Below are positions 1 to 7,466 of a DNA stretch of 13,626 bases, one piece after another. The notes below the pieces were generated by a model. That model was not told where the DNA came from. It saw nothing but the letters and a program-made list of their open reading frames with translations, and ran no database searches. Location: NCBI GenBank assembly GCA_024635855.1, contig JAGXHZ010000145.1:1-13626 (forward strand). The letters run 5' to 3'. The DNA comes from Sulfuricurvum sp. (GTDB taxonomy: Bacteria; Campylobacterota; Campylobacteria; Campylobacterales; Sulfurimonadaceae). Positions within the stretch are counted from its first letter, which is position 1. Each line of letters starts with the position of its first letter. The translations under genes were made by a program, and so were the position numbers.

Positions 1-4
1 CATA

Positions 5-37
5 TCGTCGGCAGCGTCAGATGTGTATAAGAGACAG
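5..37 (+). other. Nextera Read 1 adapter (sequencing artefact)
   Basis: These 33 bases match the Illumina Nextera transposase adapter exactly: a 14-base primer part beginning TCGTCGGCAGC, then the 19-base Tn5 mosaic end AGATGTGTATAAGAGACAG at 19-37. It is not genomic. The four bases before it (1-4) cannot be placed. Genuine sequence starts at about 38, inside dxr. Confidence 0.98.
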
Positions 38-588
38 CCCATCGACCAATTGGGATGATTAAGGGCATCTTTGAGGGTCGCCTCTTGAATTTTCTCAATC
101 GGCCAATCTCTAAACGCACCGCCACTGGCAGTAATGAGCATCCGCGAGATAGGACGAGCGGTTTGATTAAGATACCACAATCCAAAATGTTCACTGTCGA
201 TAGGGATAATGCGGGAAGTATCCACGAATGCTCCGCCCACCACCAGCGATTCTTTATTCGCCAACGCGATACGCTTGCCACACTCCAAAGCTTTTAACGT
301 CGGACGAAATCCTGCGAATCCGACAAGGGCATTGACCACAAAATCAGAGGTCGATATTTCTATCGCTTCTAAAATCGCTTCTTCTCCCGCATGAACGTTG
401 GGATGTTTGACGTGAATAATGTCTTGGGGATTTAAAACAACGACACGTTTGGGGGAAAATTGTTGGATTTGTTGATTAAGAAGGGTAATGTTCCGCCCAG
501 CGACGAGGGTATCAACGCTCAAACCGAAGCGCTGTGCAATAGCAAGCGCATTGACACCGATAGAGCCCGTCGATCCTAAAAGGATCAA
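38..588 (-). CDS. dxr: 1-deoxy-D-xylulose 5-phosphate reductoisomerase, N-terminal part (cut by contig end)
   Basis: Dxr (IspC) is the cytosolic enzyme that converts DXP to methylerythritol 4-phosphate with NADPH and a divalent metal, the committed step of non-mevalonate isoprenoid synthesis. The visible 183 codons include the NADPH-binding GSTGSIG at residues 5-11, LANKESLV at 109-116, the metal-ligand segment PIDSEH with D131 and E133, TASGGAFRD at 153-161, and NHPNWSM running into the contig edge. The family is about 360-400 residues, so roughly the C-terminal half is missing. The start is a TTG at 586-588, giving MILLGSTGSIG, as expected for the family; no in-frame ATG lies just upstream. 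This TTG overlaps the TGA stop of cdsA, so translation is probably coupled. Family assignment is very sure; the start codon is fairly sure. Confidence 0.95.
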
Positions 589-1346
589 GCAAGACCCCGT
601 AAAAAGATGAGCATAATAATGGCTCCGAAAAGATATCCGTCAATGCGGTCAAGTATCCCGCCATGTCCCGGGAGAATATTTCCACTGTCTTTTACGCCTG
701 CTTGTCGCTTAAGATAACTCTCAAATAAGTCACCAAAAACTGCTGCCATCGCCGTCAGCATTGAAATAAGAATCGCTTGCGTCATATCTTCAACGATGCC
801 GATTCCGATAAAAAATCCGGCACCCGTAGCTACGGCTATCCCGCCATAGACACCTTCTCGTGTCTTACTCGGGCTTGAAATTGAAAAAGGGGTACGCCCG
901 ATACTTTTACCCACAAAATAAGCACCAATGTCCGCCGAAGCAACAACAACAAGAAGCCATAACAGTGCTCCGATACCGTATTCTTCGTACAGACTTAGGA
1001 TATAGAGCATTCCTGCTGTGGGGTATAAAAAGGGGAGAAAGTTTCGAAAAGGGATATTTTGCGTGTACGCTACTGCCCCTACGAATATCAATCCTGAAAT
1101 CACCAGCAAATCTTCACTGTAAGGATAGATGGATGCAATAATCCATAAAATGGCTGCGTATGCATAAAGAGAATTGTTGTTAATTCCAAAAAGACGTGTT
1201 GCTTCGTGGAATGCAAGCATATATACAGCGCCTAAAACAAGCCATATAAGCCAAAAGTTGTTAATAAGTCCAATGGCTAGAACCCCTAATCCTAAAAAAA
1301 CGGCGGTAATAATGCGCGTTTGTAACGCATTTGCGGATGGTTGCAT
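585..1346 (-). CDS. cdsA: Phosphatidate cytidylyltransferase (CDP-diglyceride synthase)
   Basis: CdsA is an inner-membrane enzyme that joins CTP and phosphatidic acid to make CDP-diacylglycerol, the precursor of bacterial phospholipids. The 253-residue protein is hydrophobic throughout with several membrane helices. It carries the CDS family signature near its C terminus: SYLKRQAGVKDSGNILPGHG begins at about residue 210 and is followed by GILDRIDG. An upstream acidic/basic segment, SADIGAYFVGKSIGRTPFS at 137-155 then SKTREG, is also typical. Length is normal for compact CdsA proteins. The ATG at 1344-1346 has AGGA about 7 bases upstream. The gene sits between the 101-residue protein (66-base gap, with a possible -10) and dxr, with which it overlaps at TTGA. 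Pairing of cdsA with dxr links two essential membrane-precursor pathways. Confidence 0.97.
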   Translation of the reverse strand: MQPSANALQTRIITAVFLGLGVLAIGLINNFWLIWLVLGAVYMLAFHEATRLFGINNNSLYAYAAILWIIASIYPYSEDLLVISGLIFVGAVAYTQNIPFRNFLPFLYPTAGMLYILSLYEEYGIGALLWLLVVVASADIGAYFVGKSIGRTPFSISSPSKTREGVYGGIAVATGAGFFIGIGIVEDMTQAILISMLTAMAAVFGDLFESYLKRQAGVKDSGNILPGHGGILDRIDGYLFGAIIMLIFLRGLA

Positions 1347-1379
1347 CGGGTTTCCTGATGGAGGTGTTTAAATATCGCG

Positions 1380-1385
1380 ATTATA
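1380..1385 (-). promoter_or_regulatory. Possible -10 box for cdsA-dxr
   Basis: The minus strand reads TATAAT, a perfect sigma-70 -10 hexamer, in the 66-base gap upstream of cdsA. Transcription would start near 1373, leaving a leader of about 27 bases with AGGA before the ATG. No good -35 is seen; Campylobacterota promoters often lack one. It would let cdsA-dxr be transcribed apart from rqcH. Confidence 0.35.
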
Positions 1386-1412
1386 CCATTTTTAAATGTG
1401 CTTTTTATAATT

Positions 1413-1718
1413 TTATACTTTAACGTCTAATAGATGGATCGATTTTACAGGGGTCTCTTCATTTGGGGGATGTTCTTCATCACTGGAACGACGCTCTTCT
1501 TGTTCGGCTTGTTCTTTCGTATGTTCACGATTGGAGTCAACCGCTTTATTTTCTTCTGTGGGACGAACTTCTTGTACCTCTTTTTTTTGCTCTTTCGAGA
1601 TAGCCTGTGCGGCAAGCGCTTGGAGTTCAAGCCTGTTTTGTATCGCACCCACTTCAGCGGCAATGCCTGCCATTTGCTGATTTGCATAAATAACGCCACC
1701 AACATGAGAAATTGCCAT
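1413..1718 (-). CDS. Small charged protein of unknown function next to rqcH
   Basis: I do not recognise a function. The 101-residue product has two parts. Residues 1 to about 45 are mildly hydrophobic and alanine-rich, from MAISHVGGVIYANQQM on, with no clear signal peptide or long membrane helix. From about 46 on it is dominated by E, K, Q and R, probably disordered or a charged helix, and ends HLLDVKV. The ATG at 1716-1718 is chosen because AAAGGA at 1725-1730 lies 6 bases before it. An in-frame TTG at 1742 would add eight residues (LISGKGFF) but lies inside the rqcH coding end and lacks a better ribosome site. The gap to rqcH is 10 bases, so the two are surely co-transcribed. It may be a conserved Campylobacterota hypothetical protein. 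A cytosolic adaptor role is speculative. Confidence 0.7.
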   Translation of the reverse strand: MAISHVGGVIYANQQMAGIAAEVGAIQNRLELQALAAQAISKEQKKEVQEVRPTEENKAVDSNREHTKEQAEQEERRSSDEEHPPNEETPVKSIHLLDVKV

Positions 1719-1724
1719 AAAAAA

Positions 1725-1730
1725 TCCTTT
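1725..1730 (-). promoter_or_regulatory. Ribosome binding site that decides the start of the 101-residue gene
   Basis: The minus strand reads AAAGGA six bases before the ATG at 1718, and it overlaps the TAA stop of rqcH (TAAAGGA). This favours the ATG at 1718 over the in-frame TTG at 1742 and suggests translational coupling to rqcH. Confidence 0.6.
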
Positions 1731-3054
1731 ACCGCTTATCAATCACCAATGTTTTGAAGTTCGTATAGAGGACATTTGCCCCCTCTTGAACCCGCACTTC
1801 TCTTCTTGGAGTATAATCGACCAAATACGATCCTTTTTCAAATACAGAAAAATCGACGCACAGTTTTGCGGCAGCTTCCAAAATATTTCGCGGAAGCTCT
1901 TGCTTATCGGTCGTAATGATAACGTGAGCGGATGGGCGGTCTTTAAGATGAAGCCAAACATCACGTGCACGGGCATTTCGCAGCAGTTCAATATTTCCTC
2001 GTTCACTTTTACCTAGTGAAATTTTTATCCCCTCGACCCAAAACAACGCAATGGATTCACTTTGCTGGCTTTTTACTCCTCGCAGTTTTGCAGGAAAAAG
2101 CATCGCTATCTCTTCGGGCTGCAACGCGTTGTGAATGGTGTGGAGAAACAACTCTAAATGGCGAATTTTTTCCTCAAGATTTTCACGCTCTTTGAAAAGT
2201 CCCTGTGCTTTTTGTTTGGCTTTTTTGGAACGTCTGAAAAACATTTCTGCCATCCGAGCGCCGGTGTGATACCCTTGGGATACTTCTATCGTTATCTCAT
2301 CTCCATTAAAATCATTCAACACTACGGTTGTCTCATAGCCTTGGATGCGGTGAAGATTTGCCAATATCAGATGTCCTGCATGTTGTGCGTATGCCGAGTC
2401 ACTTAACAATGCCTCTTCGTCAACCAGCGCTTCAACATGCGTACGCAGTTGTCTTAAACGCTTTTCAATGAGCGTACTTTTCTCTTTTTTTAACTTATCC
2501 AGCTTAGCTTGCGCATATACCTCGTACGTGTTGCGCAAAAAATCTTCTACATTTTCCATAGGATAAAACAGCGGAGTAAAATCGGGACGTGGAGGATTCA
2601 GTAAAAGTTCCCCTACTCGAACGCTTCGTACGGAAACATTTTCATCGATATGACGCAATGCTTCTAAAACAATTTCCTCTTTGTCGAGCAAAATAGCATT
2701 CGTATATTTTCCCGTAAATTCAAATTGCAACAGGGTGACTTCGCTCTTATAGGAACCGCTTTGCGTCACTGTGATACGCACTATTTTATCATTATTATGA
2801 AGGGTGATTGATTGAATGACCGAGCGATTAAATCGTTTCGCGAGCAATACGTCAAAAGGAGCCTGATAGACTTTTGACCGCTTTGAATCAGGGGAGATAA
2901 AAACCGTTGCGTTATCGCGCCGCATATCAAACGTCCACACCGATTCTCGATCAAATTCAAGGCTCACTTGGGTGTCGCTCACACGATATGCCCGCTCTAT
3001 TTGGTTAAACTTCTGCATCGTTTCAACGATTTGCTGTAAGTGGGAATGTTTCAT
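1729..3054 (-). CDS. rqcH: NFACT-family ribosome quality control protein (RqcH-like)
   Basis: Bacterial RqcH binds the stalled 50S subunit still carrying peptidyl-tRNA and directs addition of C-terminal alanine tails that mark the chain for degradation. Older annotations call this family fibronectin-binding protein. The 441-residue product has an NFACT-N-like part (about 1-170), a long charged central coiled-coil region (about 175-310) and an NFACT-R/DUF814 domain at about 335-430 with [20 protein letters not shown] from residue 348 and a following [13 protein letters not shown]. It is shorter than the roughly 570 residues of Firmicutes RqcH and has no NFACT-C domain. Its N terminus lacks the usual FDG opening, and the Asp-Arg pair important in Bacillus RqcH appears as D89-K90. 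An AAGGAA lies about 11 bases before the ATG. It heads the minus-strand group. Confidence 0.9.
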   Translation of the reverse strand: MKHSHLQQIVETMQKFNQIERAYRVSDTQVSLEFDRESVWTFDMRRDNATVFISPDSKRSKVYQAPFDVLLAKRFNRSVIQSITLHNNDKIVRITVTQSGSYKSEVTLLQFEFTGKYTNAILLDKEEIVLEALRHIDENVSVRSVRVGELLLNPPRPDFTPLFYPMENVEDFLRNTYEVYAQAKLDKLKKEKSTLIEKRLRQLRTHVEALVDEEALLSDSAYAQHAGHLILANLHRIQGYETTVVLNDFNGDEITIEVSQGYHTGARMAEMFFRRSKKAKQKAQGLFKERENLEEKIRHLELFLHTIHNALQPEEIAMLFPAKLRGVKSQQSESIALFWVEGIKISLGKSERGNIELLRNARARDVWLHLKDRPSAHVIITTDKQELPRNILEAAAKLCVDFSVFEKGSYLVDYTPRREVRVQEGANVLYTNFKTLVIDKR

Positions 3055-3058
3055 TTGG

Positions 3059-3064
3059 ATTATA
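3059..3064 (-). promoter_or_regulatory. -10-like hexamer directly before rqcH
   Basis: The minus strand reads TATAAT only four bases before the rqcH ATG (3052-3054). Used as a -10 it would start transcription inside the gene, so it is either chance or would serve an internal start. The real rqcH promoter is probably further upstream within 3065-3134, where I see no convincing hexamers. Confidence 0.15.
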
Positions 3065-3134
3065 TTTCCTTATTTCAGAAGCGCTTTATCAAAAAAGAAT
3101 TAGAATAGTTGAACCAAACAGAAGGTGGCTTTAC

Positions 3135-4712
3135 GTGAATCTCTTTAGAACAATCAAATCGAAGTTTATTTTTAATCTCGTAGCCGCAGTAGGCGCAGTA
3201 CTATTTAGTGTCATTGTAGCATATTTCATTGCTACCTCCTCTATCAAGGAGATTATGACAAGCGACCTCAATACGGTTGCCAATGCACTGGAAAAAAATG
3301 TCAATTACATTTCTCAAATCAAACCGGATGCCTACAAAGACGAGGCATTTAAAAATGACATCAAAAGCATTAAAATCGGCAGCAGCGGTTACGTCTATTT
3401 TATCAATGCCGATGGTGTTATGACCATCCACCCCAAACCCGAAGATGAGGGTAAAAGTAAAGCCGGTCATGACTACATCGACCACATCCGAGCCGATAAA
3501 TCAGGTGGGATTTATGAGTATGTTTCTGCTACGACTGGGCAGCATAAAATCGCCGCATACCGTTATATTAAAGATTGGGATATGTGGGTTATTCCCGGAA
3601 TTAACAAAGCCGATTATTTTGATGCACTTCAAATGAGTTTTTTAAAATGGTTTGCTTTTCTCGGGAGCGTTTTAGTGAGTATTTTAATCGCGATTAATTA
3701 CATTTCAGGAACCAGCATTATTCGCCCCATCGAGGAACTCGATAAAGTTTCCTCTGATTTAGCCCATGGAAACGGGGATTTAACGAAACGTCTTCCGATT
3801 TTAAATGCCAACGATGAGATTGGTATTGCGAGTTCCTATCTCAATGCCTTCATTAATAAAATTCAACTCACCATTAACGACACCAAGCAAATTACCTCTT
3901 CTGCCGTGGGCTCTACAGCAACGCTCAACACCGCAGCAGCTAACTTGGCGCAACAATCTCAAACAACCAATACCATTGCACAAAACACGCGGACAACCGC
4001 CTCTGAGATTCACCACTCCATCGAGCAAAGTGTCTCTACTGCACGCAATTCTCTTGAAAATAATCAAAACAGTACGAAAGAGCTTGAAGAGGTTCGCTCC
4101 ATCGCCCATGCTATCACTCATGAAATTCATAACACAACCCAAATGAACAATGACCTAGAAGAGCGTTTTGCCCAACTTACCCAAGAGGCATCGAGTGTCA
4201 ATGGAGTCCTTAGCATCATCTCAGACATTGCCGATCAAACCAATCTCCTCGCTCTCAATGCCGCCATCGAAGCAGCTCGTGCAGGTGAACATGGTCGTGG
4301 ATTTGCCGTCGTAGCAGATGAAGTACGCAAGCTCGCCGAACGTACTCAAAAAAGCCTTACTGAAATCAATGCCATCATCTCGGTTGTCATACAATCCATC
4401 TCTGATTCATCCGACATGATGAGCACAAACAGCGAAAATATTGAACGTCTTGCCGAAAAAAGTTCCGAAATCGATATAAAAATCGATGCAACGTCTAAAG
4501 TGCTGCACAACAATGTCAATGTAAGTCGTCAAAGCGTGGAAGATTCAAAAGTGATGGCGAATAAAATCAATGAAATCATTTCAAAAGTTTCTGAAATGTC
4601 AAATCTCTCTCAAAAAAATCAAGATGACATTAAACAAATTTCTTACATTGCAGGTGAACTGTATGGAGCCGCAACCGATCTCAATGCGAAGCTTGGACAA
4701 TTTAAGTCCTAA
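3135..4712 (+). CDS. Methyl-accepting chemotaxis protein with periplasmic Cache sensor
   Basis: This is an inner-membrane chemoreceptor that controls CheA activity, and so flagellar motion, in response to a periplasmic ligand. The 525 residues show helix TM1 (about 10-33), a periplasmic sensor (34-168), TM2 (169-192), a HAMP linker (about 193-246) with [20 protein letters not shown], and a long cytoplasmic coiled coil. The sensor looks like the single-Cache type (sCache_2): [19 protein letters not shown] at 82-100 and [11 protein letters not shown] at 145-155. The signalling tip at about 362-406 contains [20 protein letters not shown]. No C-terminal NWETF-type CheR/CheB pentapeptide is present. 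The start is GTG, with AAGGTGG upstream; the next in-frame ATG would remove TM1. Ligand unknown; Cache receptors often sense organic acids or amino acids. No chemotaxis genes adjoin it, apart from a second receptor at 7906-9027. Confidence 0.95.
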   Translation: MNLFRTIKSKFIFNLVAAVGAVLFSVIVAYFIATSSIKEIMTSDLNTVANALEKNVNYISQIKPDAYKDEAFKNDIKSIKIGSSGYVYFINADGVMTIHPKPEDEGKSKAGHDYIDHIRADKSGGIYEYVSATTGQHKIAAYRYIKDWDMWVIPGINKADYFDALQMSFLKWFAFLGSVLVSILIAINYISGTSIIRPIEELDKVSSDLAHGNGDLTKRLPILNANDEIGIASSYLNAFINKIQLTINDTKQITSSAVGSTATLNTAAANLAQQSQTTNTIAQNTRTTASEIHHSIEQSVSTARNSLENNQNSTKELEEVRSIAHAITHEIHNTTQMNNDLEERFAQLTQEASSVNGVLSIISDIADQTNLLALNAAIEAARAGEHGRGFAVVADEVRKLAERTQKSLTEINAIISVVIQSISDSSDMMSTNSENIERLAEKSSEIDIKIDATSKVLHNNVNVSRQSVEDSKVMANKINEIISKVSEMSNLSQKNQDDIKQISYIAGELYGAATDLNAKLGQFKS

Positions 4713-4720
4713 GCTCATTT

Positions 4721-4729
4721 TGCTATAAT
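4721..4729 (+). promoter_or_regulatory. Extended -10 promoter upstream of the TonB receptor locus
   Basis: TGCTATAAT at 4721-4729 is a perfect TATAAT preceded by the TGn extension, the strongest promoter-like element in the window. Transcription would start near 4736. It lies just after the chemoreceptor stop and could serve the 54-residue frame and the receptor operon. The -35 region falls at the end of the receptor gene and shows no clear TTGACA. Confidence 0.5.
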
Positions 4730-4760
4730 CCGCCATAATAAATAGAGAAAAGGCGGATTA
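4726..4760. repeat. 9-bp perfect inverted repeat overlapping the extended -10 (operator candidate)
   Basis: TAATCCGCC at 4726-4734 is mirrored by GGCGGATTA at 4752-4760, with a 17-base spacer. The left arm overlaps the TATAAT of the promoter and the right arm lies downstream of the predicted transcription start. A repressor dimer or tetramer could bind here. An intrinsic terminator for the upstream gene is less likely because no U-run follows on either strand. Confidence 0.45.
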
Positions 4761-4767
4761 AACCAGT

Positions 4768-4932
4768 ATGCATGCACCTCGCGGGTTTGGTAAGAATTAT
4801 TTTTCTCTTGTCGCTATCCAAGCGTATGCGTCCGAAGTACGCCTTCTCCAAAACATCACCCGCATCGAACTCGTTGCCCCTGTTTGTCCTATCTATATCT
4901 ACTCTGCTATTTCTCCTCCGCCTATCGATTAA
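4768..4932 (+). CDS. Possible 54-residue small protein or leader peptide
   Basis: An open frame of 54 codons begins MHAPRGFGKNYFSLV and ends ISPPPID. I recognise no family. In its favour: codons such as CTC, ATC, GCC, CGC and GAA match the neighbouring genes, an extended -10 lies about 40 bases upstream, and it fills most of a 267-base gap that would otherwise be unusually long here. Against it: the ribosome site is weak (GGCGG about 11 bases upstream), and other frames on both strands are also open. It is mildly hydrophobic in the middle, with one cysteine and no clear signal peptide. It may be a leader peptide for the receptor gene 47 bases downstream, a free small protein, or chance. Confidence 0.35.
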   Translation: MHAPRGFGKNYFSLVAIQAYASEVRLLQNITRIELVAPVCPIYIYSAISPPPID

Positions 4933-4959
4933 TTTTATTTTCGTCAAAACAAAAATTAT

Positions 4960-4965
4960 TATAAT
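4960..4965 (+). promoter_or_regulatory. Possible -10 box directly upstream of the TonB receptor
   Basis: TATAAT at 4960-4965 lies within a very AT-rich stretch (about 4930-4965). A start near 4972 would fall on the AAGGA ribosome site at 4970-4974, leaving almost no leader. The segment also contains the palindrome ATTATAAT, loosely like an iron-regulator (Fur) site, but the match is too weak to call. Confidence 0.25.
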
Positions 4966-4979
4966 CGTTAAGGATACCT

Positions 4980-6899
4980 ATGTTCAAACACACCCTTTCT
5001 CTCGTTGCATCCGCAACACTTGTTGCCTCGTTGGGGGCGGATACGCTTCAACTGGAACCTATTACCATCACGTCTAATGCAATTGAAACCAATGAATTGC
5101 AAGCACCGTATTCGACTGAAGTTTACACTTCTAAAGAGATTGCAGCCTCTCATTCAATCAATATTTATGAGTTTTTTAATCAACATACGTCTCTTATCAC
5201 TTCATCAGGTTATGGAAACTCTTTTACACAAAAACTGGATGTTCATGGCTATGGAATAGGAGATGGATACCAAAATATCGTAGTCACCCTCAACGGCCGT
5301 CGCCTGAATAATATTGATATGACCTCTCAGCTGTTAGGCTCTATTCCAGTAAATACTATTGAAAAAATCGAAATTCTAAAAGGCGCAGGCTCTGTCATGT
5401 ATGGGGATGGTGCTAACGCGGCTATTATTAATATCATCACGAAGCAAAGCAACCATAATGAACTTGGATTTTATGCAGGTAATTATCATTCTTTGGGAGA
5501 ATCCCTTTATCTTTCGTCAGCCAAAAATCATTATTCCTACGCACTTCATTTGGATCATTTTGATACTGATGGAACTCGTGCTATCGACACCAAAGAAAAT
5601 CGAGATGCCCAAAAAAGTACCAATGGAGGGATTGAGGTCTCTTACAAAACTACCGATTCACTCGAAGTTCACGCAGAAGCTGGATTTACTAAAAATAATT
5701 CCTTTTATGGTCGCCCAATGACGCTCTTAGAATACAATACAAATCCCTCTCAAGAAGGCTCCGCAGGATTTGGAAGTACACAACAGATATTTAAGTCAAA
5801 TGTTCTAGGCTCTGGATTAATCTATACCCTTAATAATAACTATTCACTTGAAATCGATGGATCACGAGAAGTAAAACAAAGTAACTATGTTACCTATAAC
5901 AGCATTGCTAACTACCGTTATAATGAAATTAGAGCACAATTAAATTATACTGATGATGCTATCAAGGCAACACTGGGAACTTCTGGGACATGGGGAAAAC
6001 GCGAGGGGTATGGAAATATAACGAAAAAAGATAACGCAAGTGTATATCTTTCATCTGAAGTATATTTAGGAAACCAGACTTTTATGGGAGGTGGACGTGT
6101 TGAAAAAGTTACTTACGATTATCAATCAACCACTGCTTCAAAATCCAAAGATGATACTCTCTACGCAGCTGAAGTGGGTTATAATTTTAATTTCACCAAA
6201 GATTCTTCCTTTTTTGCCAACTACTCTCACTCTTTTCAAGCACCTGATATTGACCGCTTCTTTAACTGGGGAGGAACGTTTAACGGATTTATAGAGCCAA
6301 TGAAAAGTGACAATTATGCTATCGGCTACACGCTGATTACGCCCAAGAATAAATTCAAAACGTCTATTTTTTACGTGGAATTAACCAATGAAATTTATTA
6401 CTATACAGATCTAGCTTGGACGAATTCAAAAAATACTAATATTGATAAATCACATAAATATGGTTTAGATCTCTCTAACCAATGGATAATCAGCGAGCAG
6501 TTCAATCTAAGTGCAAATTACAACTATGTCCAAGCGCTAATAGATACAGAACACCAGAATGGAGAGATTTATGATGGTAAAAAGCTCCCTGGAGTTTCTA
6601 ACCACAACATCAAAGCAACATTTTCCTATCTTCCAAACACTAACACTACGTTAGCATTAACTCAAATTTACCGTTCACAAGCCTATGCACAAGAAGATTT
6701 CGCTAATAACTTCACTCAAAAACAAGATGCTTACAAATCTACTAATGTTTCCGTAACATATACAAAAGATAATTATGAAATGTTTGCTAAAATCAACAAT
6801 CTTTTCGACCAATCTAACGGCATTTGGATCAACAACGACGAAATCTATCCCGTTGATTTCACCACAACGTTCATTGCCGGTTTAAAATTTATCTTCTAG
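4980..6899 (+). CDS. TonB-dependent outer-membrane receptor
   Basis: The product imports a scarce ligand (siderophore, heme, corrinoid or metal complex) across the outer membrane using TonB energy. The 639 residues begin with a signal peptide (about 1-20, cleaved near SLGA/D). A TonB-box-like PITITSN lies at 27-33. The plug domain (about 42-155) contains NGRRLNNIDM at 105-114 and EKIEILKGAGSVMYGDGANA from 128. The rest is an aromatic-rich, alternating beta-barrel ending in FIAGLKFIF with the expected terminal phenylalanine. Size fits the BtuB/CirA type. AAGGA at 4970-4974 lies 5 bases before the ATG. The next gene starts six bases after the stop, so the three downstream-reading genes form an operon. 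Several stretches are clearly more AT-rich than the flanking genes. The substrate cannot be read from sequence; the third gene of the operon hints at corrinoids. Confidence 0.93.
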   Translation: MFKHTLSLVASATLVASLGADTLQLEPITITSNAIETNELQAPYSTEVYTSKEIAASHSINIYEFFNQHTSLITSSGYGNSFTQKLDVHGYGIGDGYQNIVVTLNGRRLNNIDMTSQLLGSIPVNTIEKIEILKGAGSVMYGDGANAAIINIITKQSNHNELGFYAGNYHSLGESLYLSSAKNHYSYALHLDHFDTDGTRAIDTKENRDAQKSTNGGIEVSYKTTDSLEVHAEAGFTKNNSFYGRPMTLLEYNTNPSQEGSAGFGSTQQIFKSNVLGSGLIYTLNNNYSLEIDGSREVKQSNYVTYNSIANYRYNEIRAQLNYTDDAIKATLGTSGTWGKREGYGNITKKDNASVYLSSEVYLGNQTFMGGGRVEKVTYDYQSTTASKSKDDTLYAAEVGYNFNFTKDSSFFANYSHSFQAPDIDRFFNWGGTFNGFIEPMKSDNYAIGYTLITPKNKFKTSIFYVELTNEIYYYTDLAWTNSKNTNIDKSHKYGLDLSNQWIISEQFNLSANYNYVQALIDTEHQNGEIYDGKKLPGVSNHNIKATFSYLPNTNTTLALTQIYRSQAYAQEDFANNFTQKQDAYKSTNVSVTYTKDNYEMFAKINNLFDQSNGIWINNDEIYPVDFTTTFIAGLKFIF

Positions 6900-6905
6900 G
6901 ACACC

Positions 6906-7466
6906 ATGAAACTCCTATTTCACTCCTATCTCCGCTATAAATTCGTCAATTCCCTCTTCACTGGGTTGCTTGGCGGTGCGGCATTTACCATTTATGGAAC
7001 ACTTAGCCCCAGCACTTTTTCGTTGGGGGGGATTATTCTTGCGCTTGGGCTTATGGCGCTAGCATACGGCTATCATCGGCTTATGAAACTGGAAACTTTT
7101 TTTCGCTTTTCACTTACTGCTGAACTCATCATGCTTTTTATGATTGGATTTTTTATCTTTTTCCCAAGCCTTCAAACCACTGCTATTATTATTTACAGCG
7201 CGTATCAACTCTCATTTATATTGGGAGGCTATTTGGTACGAGCTGAGACCCATTTTGCTCGTCATGCACGAATTATGGGATGGATTGATGTATCCAAACA
7301 GCAAGGGTATCTCGCAGGACTCACTCTCTCCTACTCTTTTTACAAATTGATTGATTATTATGGAATCAGCGATGCGCATACCCAAGTCTATTACCTCCAT
7401 TTTCCCCTTTTCTTGATAGAGATACTAGTGATAGTCTTGTTAGTGAGAGGTTTTAAATCCAAATGA
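6906..7466 (+). CDS. Six-helix inner-membrane protein, half-MFS-like, in receptor operon
   Basis: I do not recognise a named family with certainty. The 186-residue product has about six membrane helices (roughly 14-31, 38-56, 66-86, 90-111, 131-148 and 161-181) with a basic loop between helices 2 and 3 (GYHRLMKLETFFR) and another after helix 4 (VRAETHFARHAR). The layout resembles the N-terminal half of a major facilitator transporter, but no second half follows: the frame ends at a proper stop that overlaps the next start as ATGA. AGGA lies about 5 bases before the ATG. Its position between a TonB receptor and a cysteine-rich protein suggests an inner-membrane step of the same uptake process, perhaps working as a dimer. 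A membrane-bound accessory protein is the alternative. Confidence 0.75.
   Translation: MKLLFHSYLRYKFVNSLFTGLLGGAAFTIYGTLSPSTFSLGGIILALGLMALAYGYHRLMKLETFFRFSLTAELIMLFMIGFFIFFPSLQTTAIIIYSAYQLSFILGGYLVRAETHFARHARIMGWIDVSKQQGYLAGLTLSYSFYKLIDYYGISDAHTQVYYLHFPLFLIEILVIVLLVRGFKSK

Noticed and set aside
120..131. GCCACTGGCAG, reminiscent of a cobalamin riboswitch segment
   Set aside because: It lies inside the dxr coding region, in the antisense sense, with no supporting B12-box structure around it. I also looked for such a leader before the TonB receptor (4713-4979) and saw none.
55..394. Two plus-strand open frames over the left end
   Set aside because: They are antisense to dxr, whose motifs are unmistakable on the other strand.
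1434..1757. Plus-strand 107-residue, phenylalanine-rich frame
   Set aside because: It is the antisense of the charged 101-residue gene: GAA/AAA codons reversed give TTC/TTT. The minus-strand gene has a good ribosome site and operon position.
4726..4760. Inverted repeat as an intrinsic terminator of the chemoreceptor gene
   Set aside because: The 17-base loop is large and no T-run follows on either strand; overlap with a strong -10 points to an operator instead.
4723..4947. Minus-strand 74-residue frame before the TonB receptor
   Set aside because: It is full of AGG/AGA arginine codons that are unlike neighbouring genes and has no ribosome site; the plus-strand 54-codon frame fits local codon use better.
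4772..5077. Plus-strand 101-residue frame running into the receptor gene
   Set aside because: It overlaps about 100 bases of the receptor's signal peptide region in another frame and its product resembles shifted reading of real codons.
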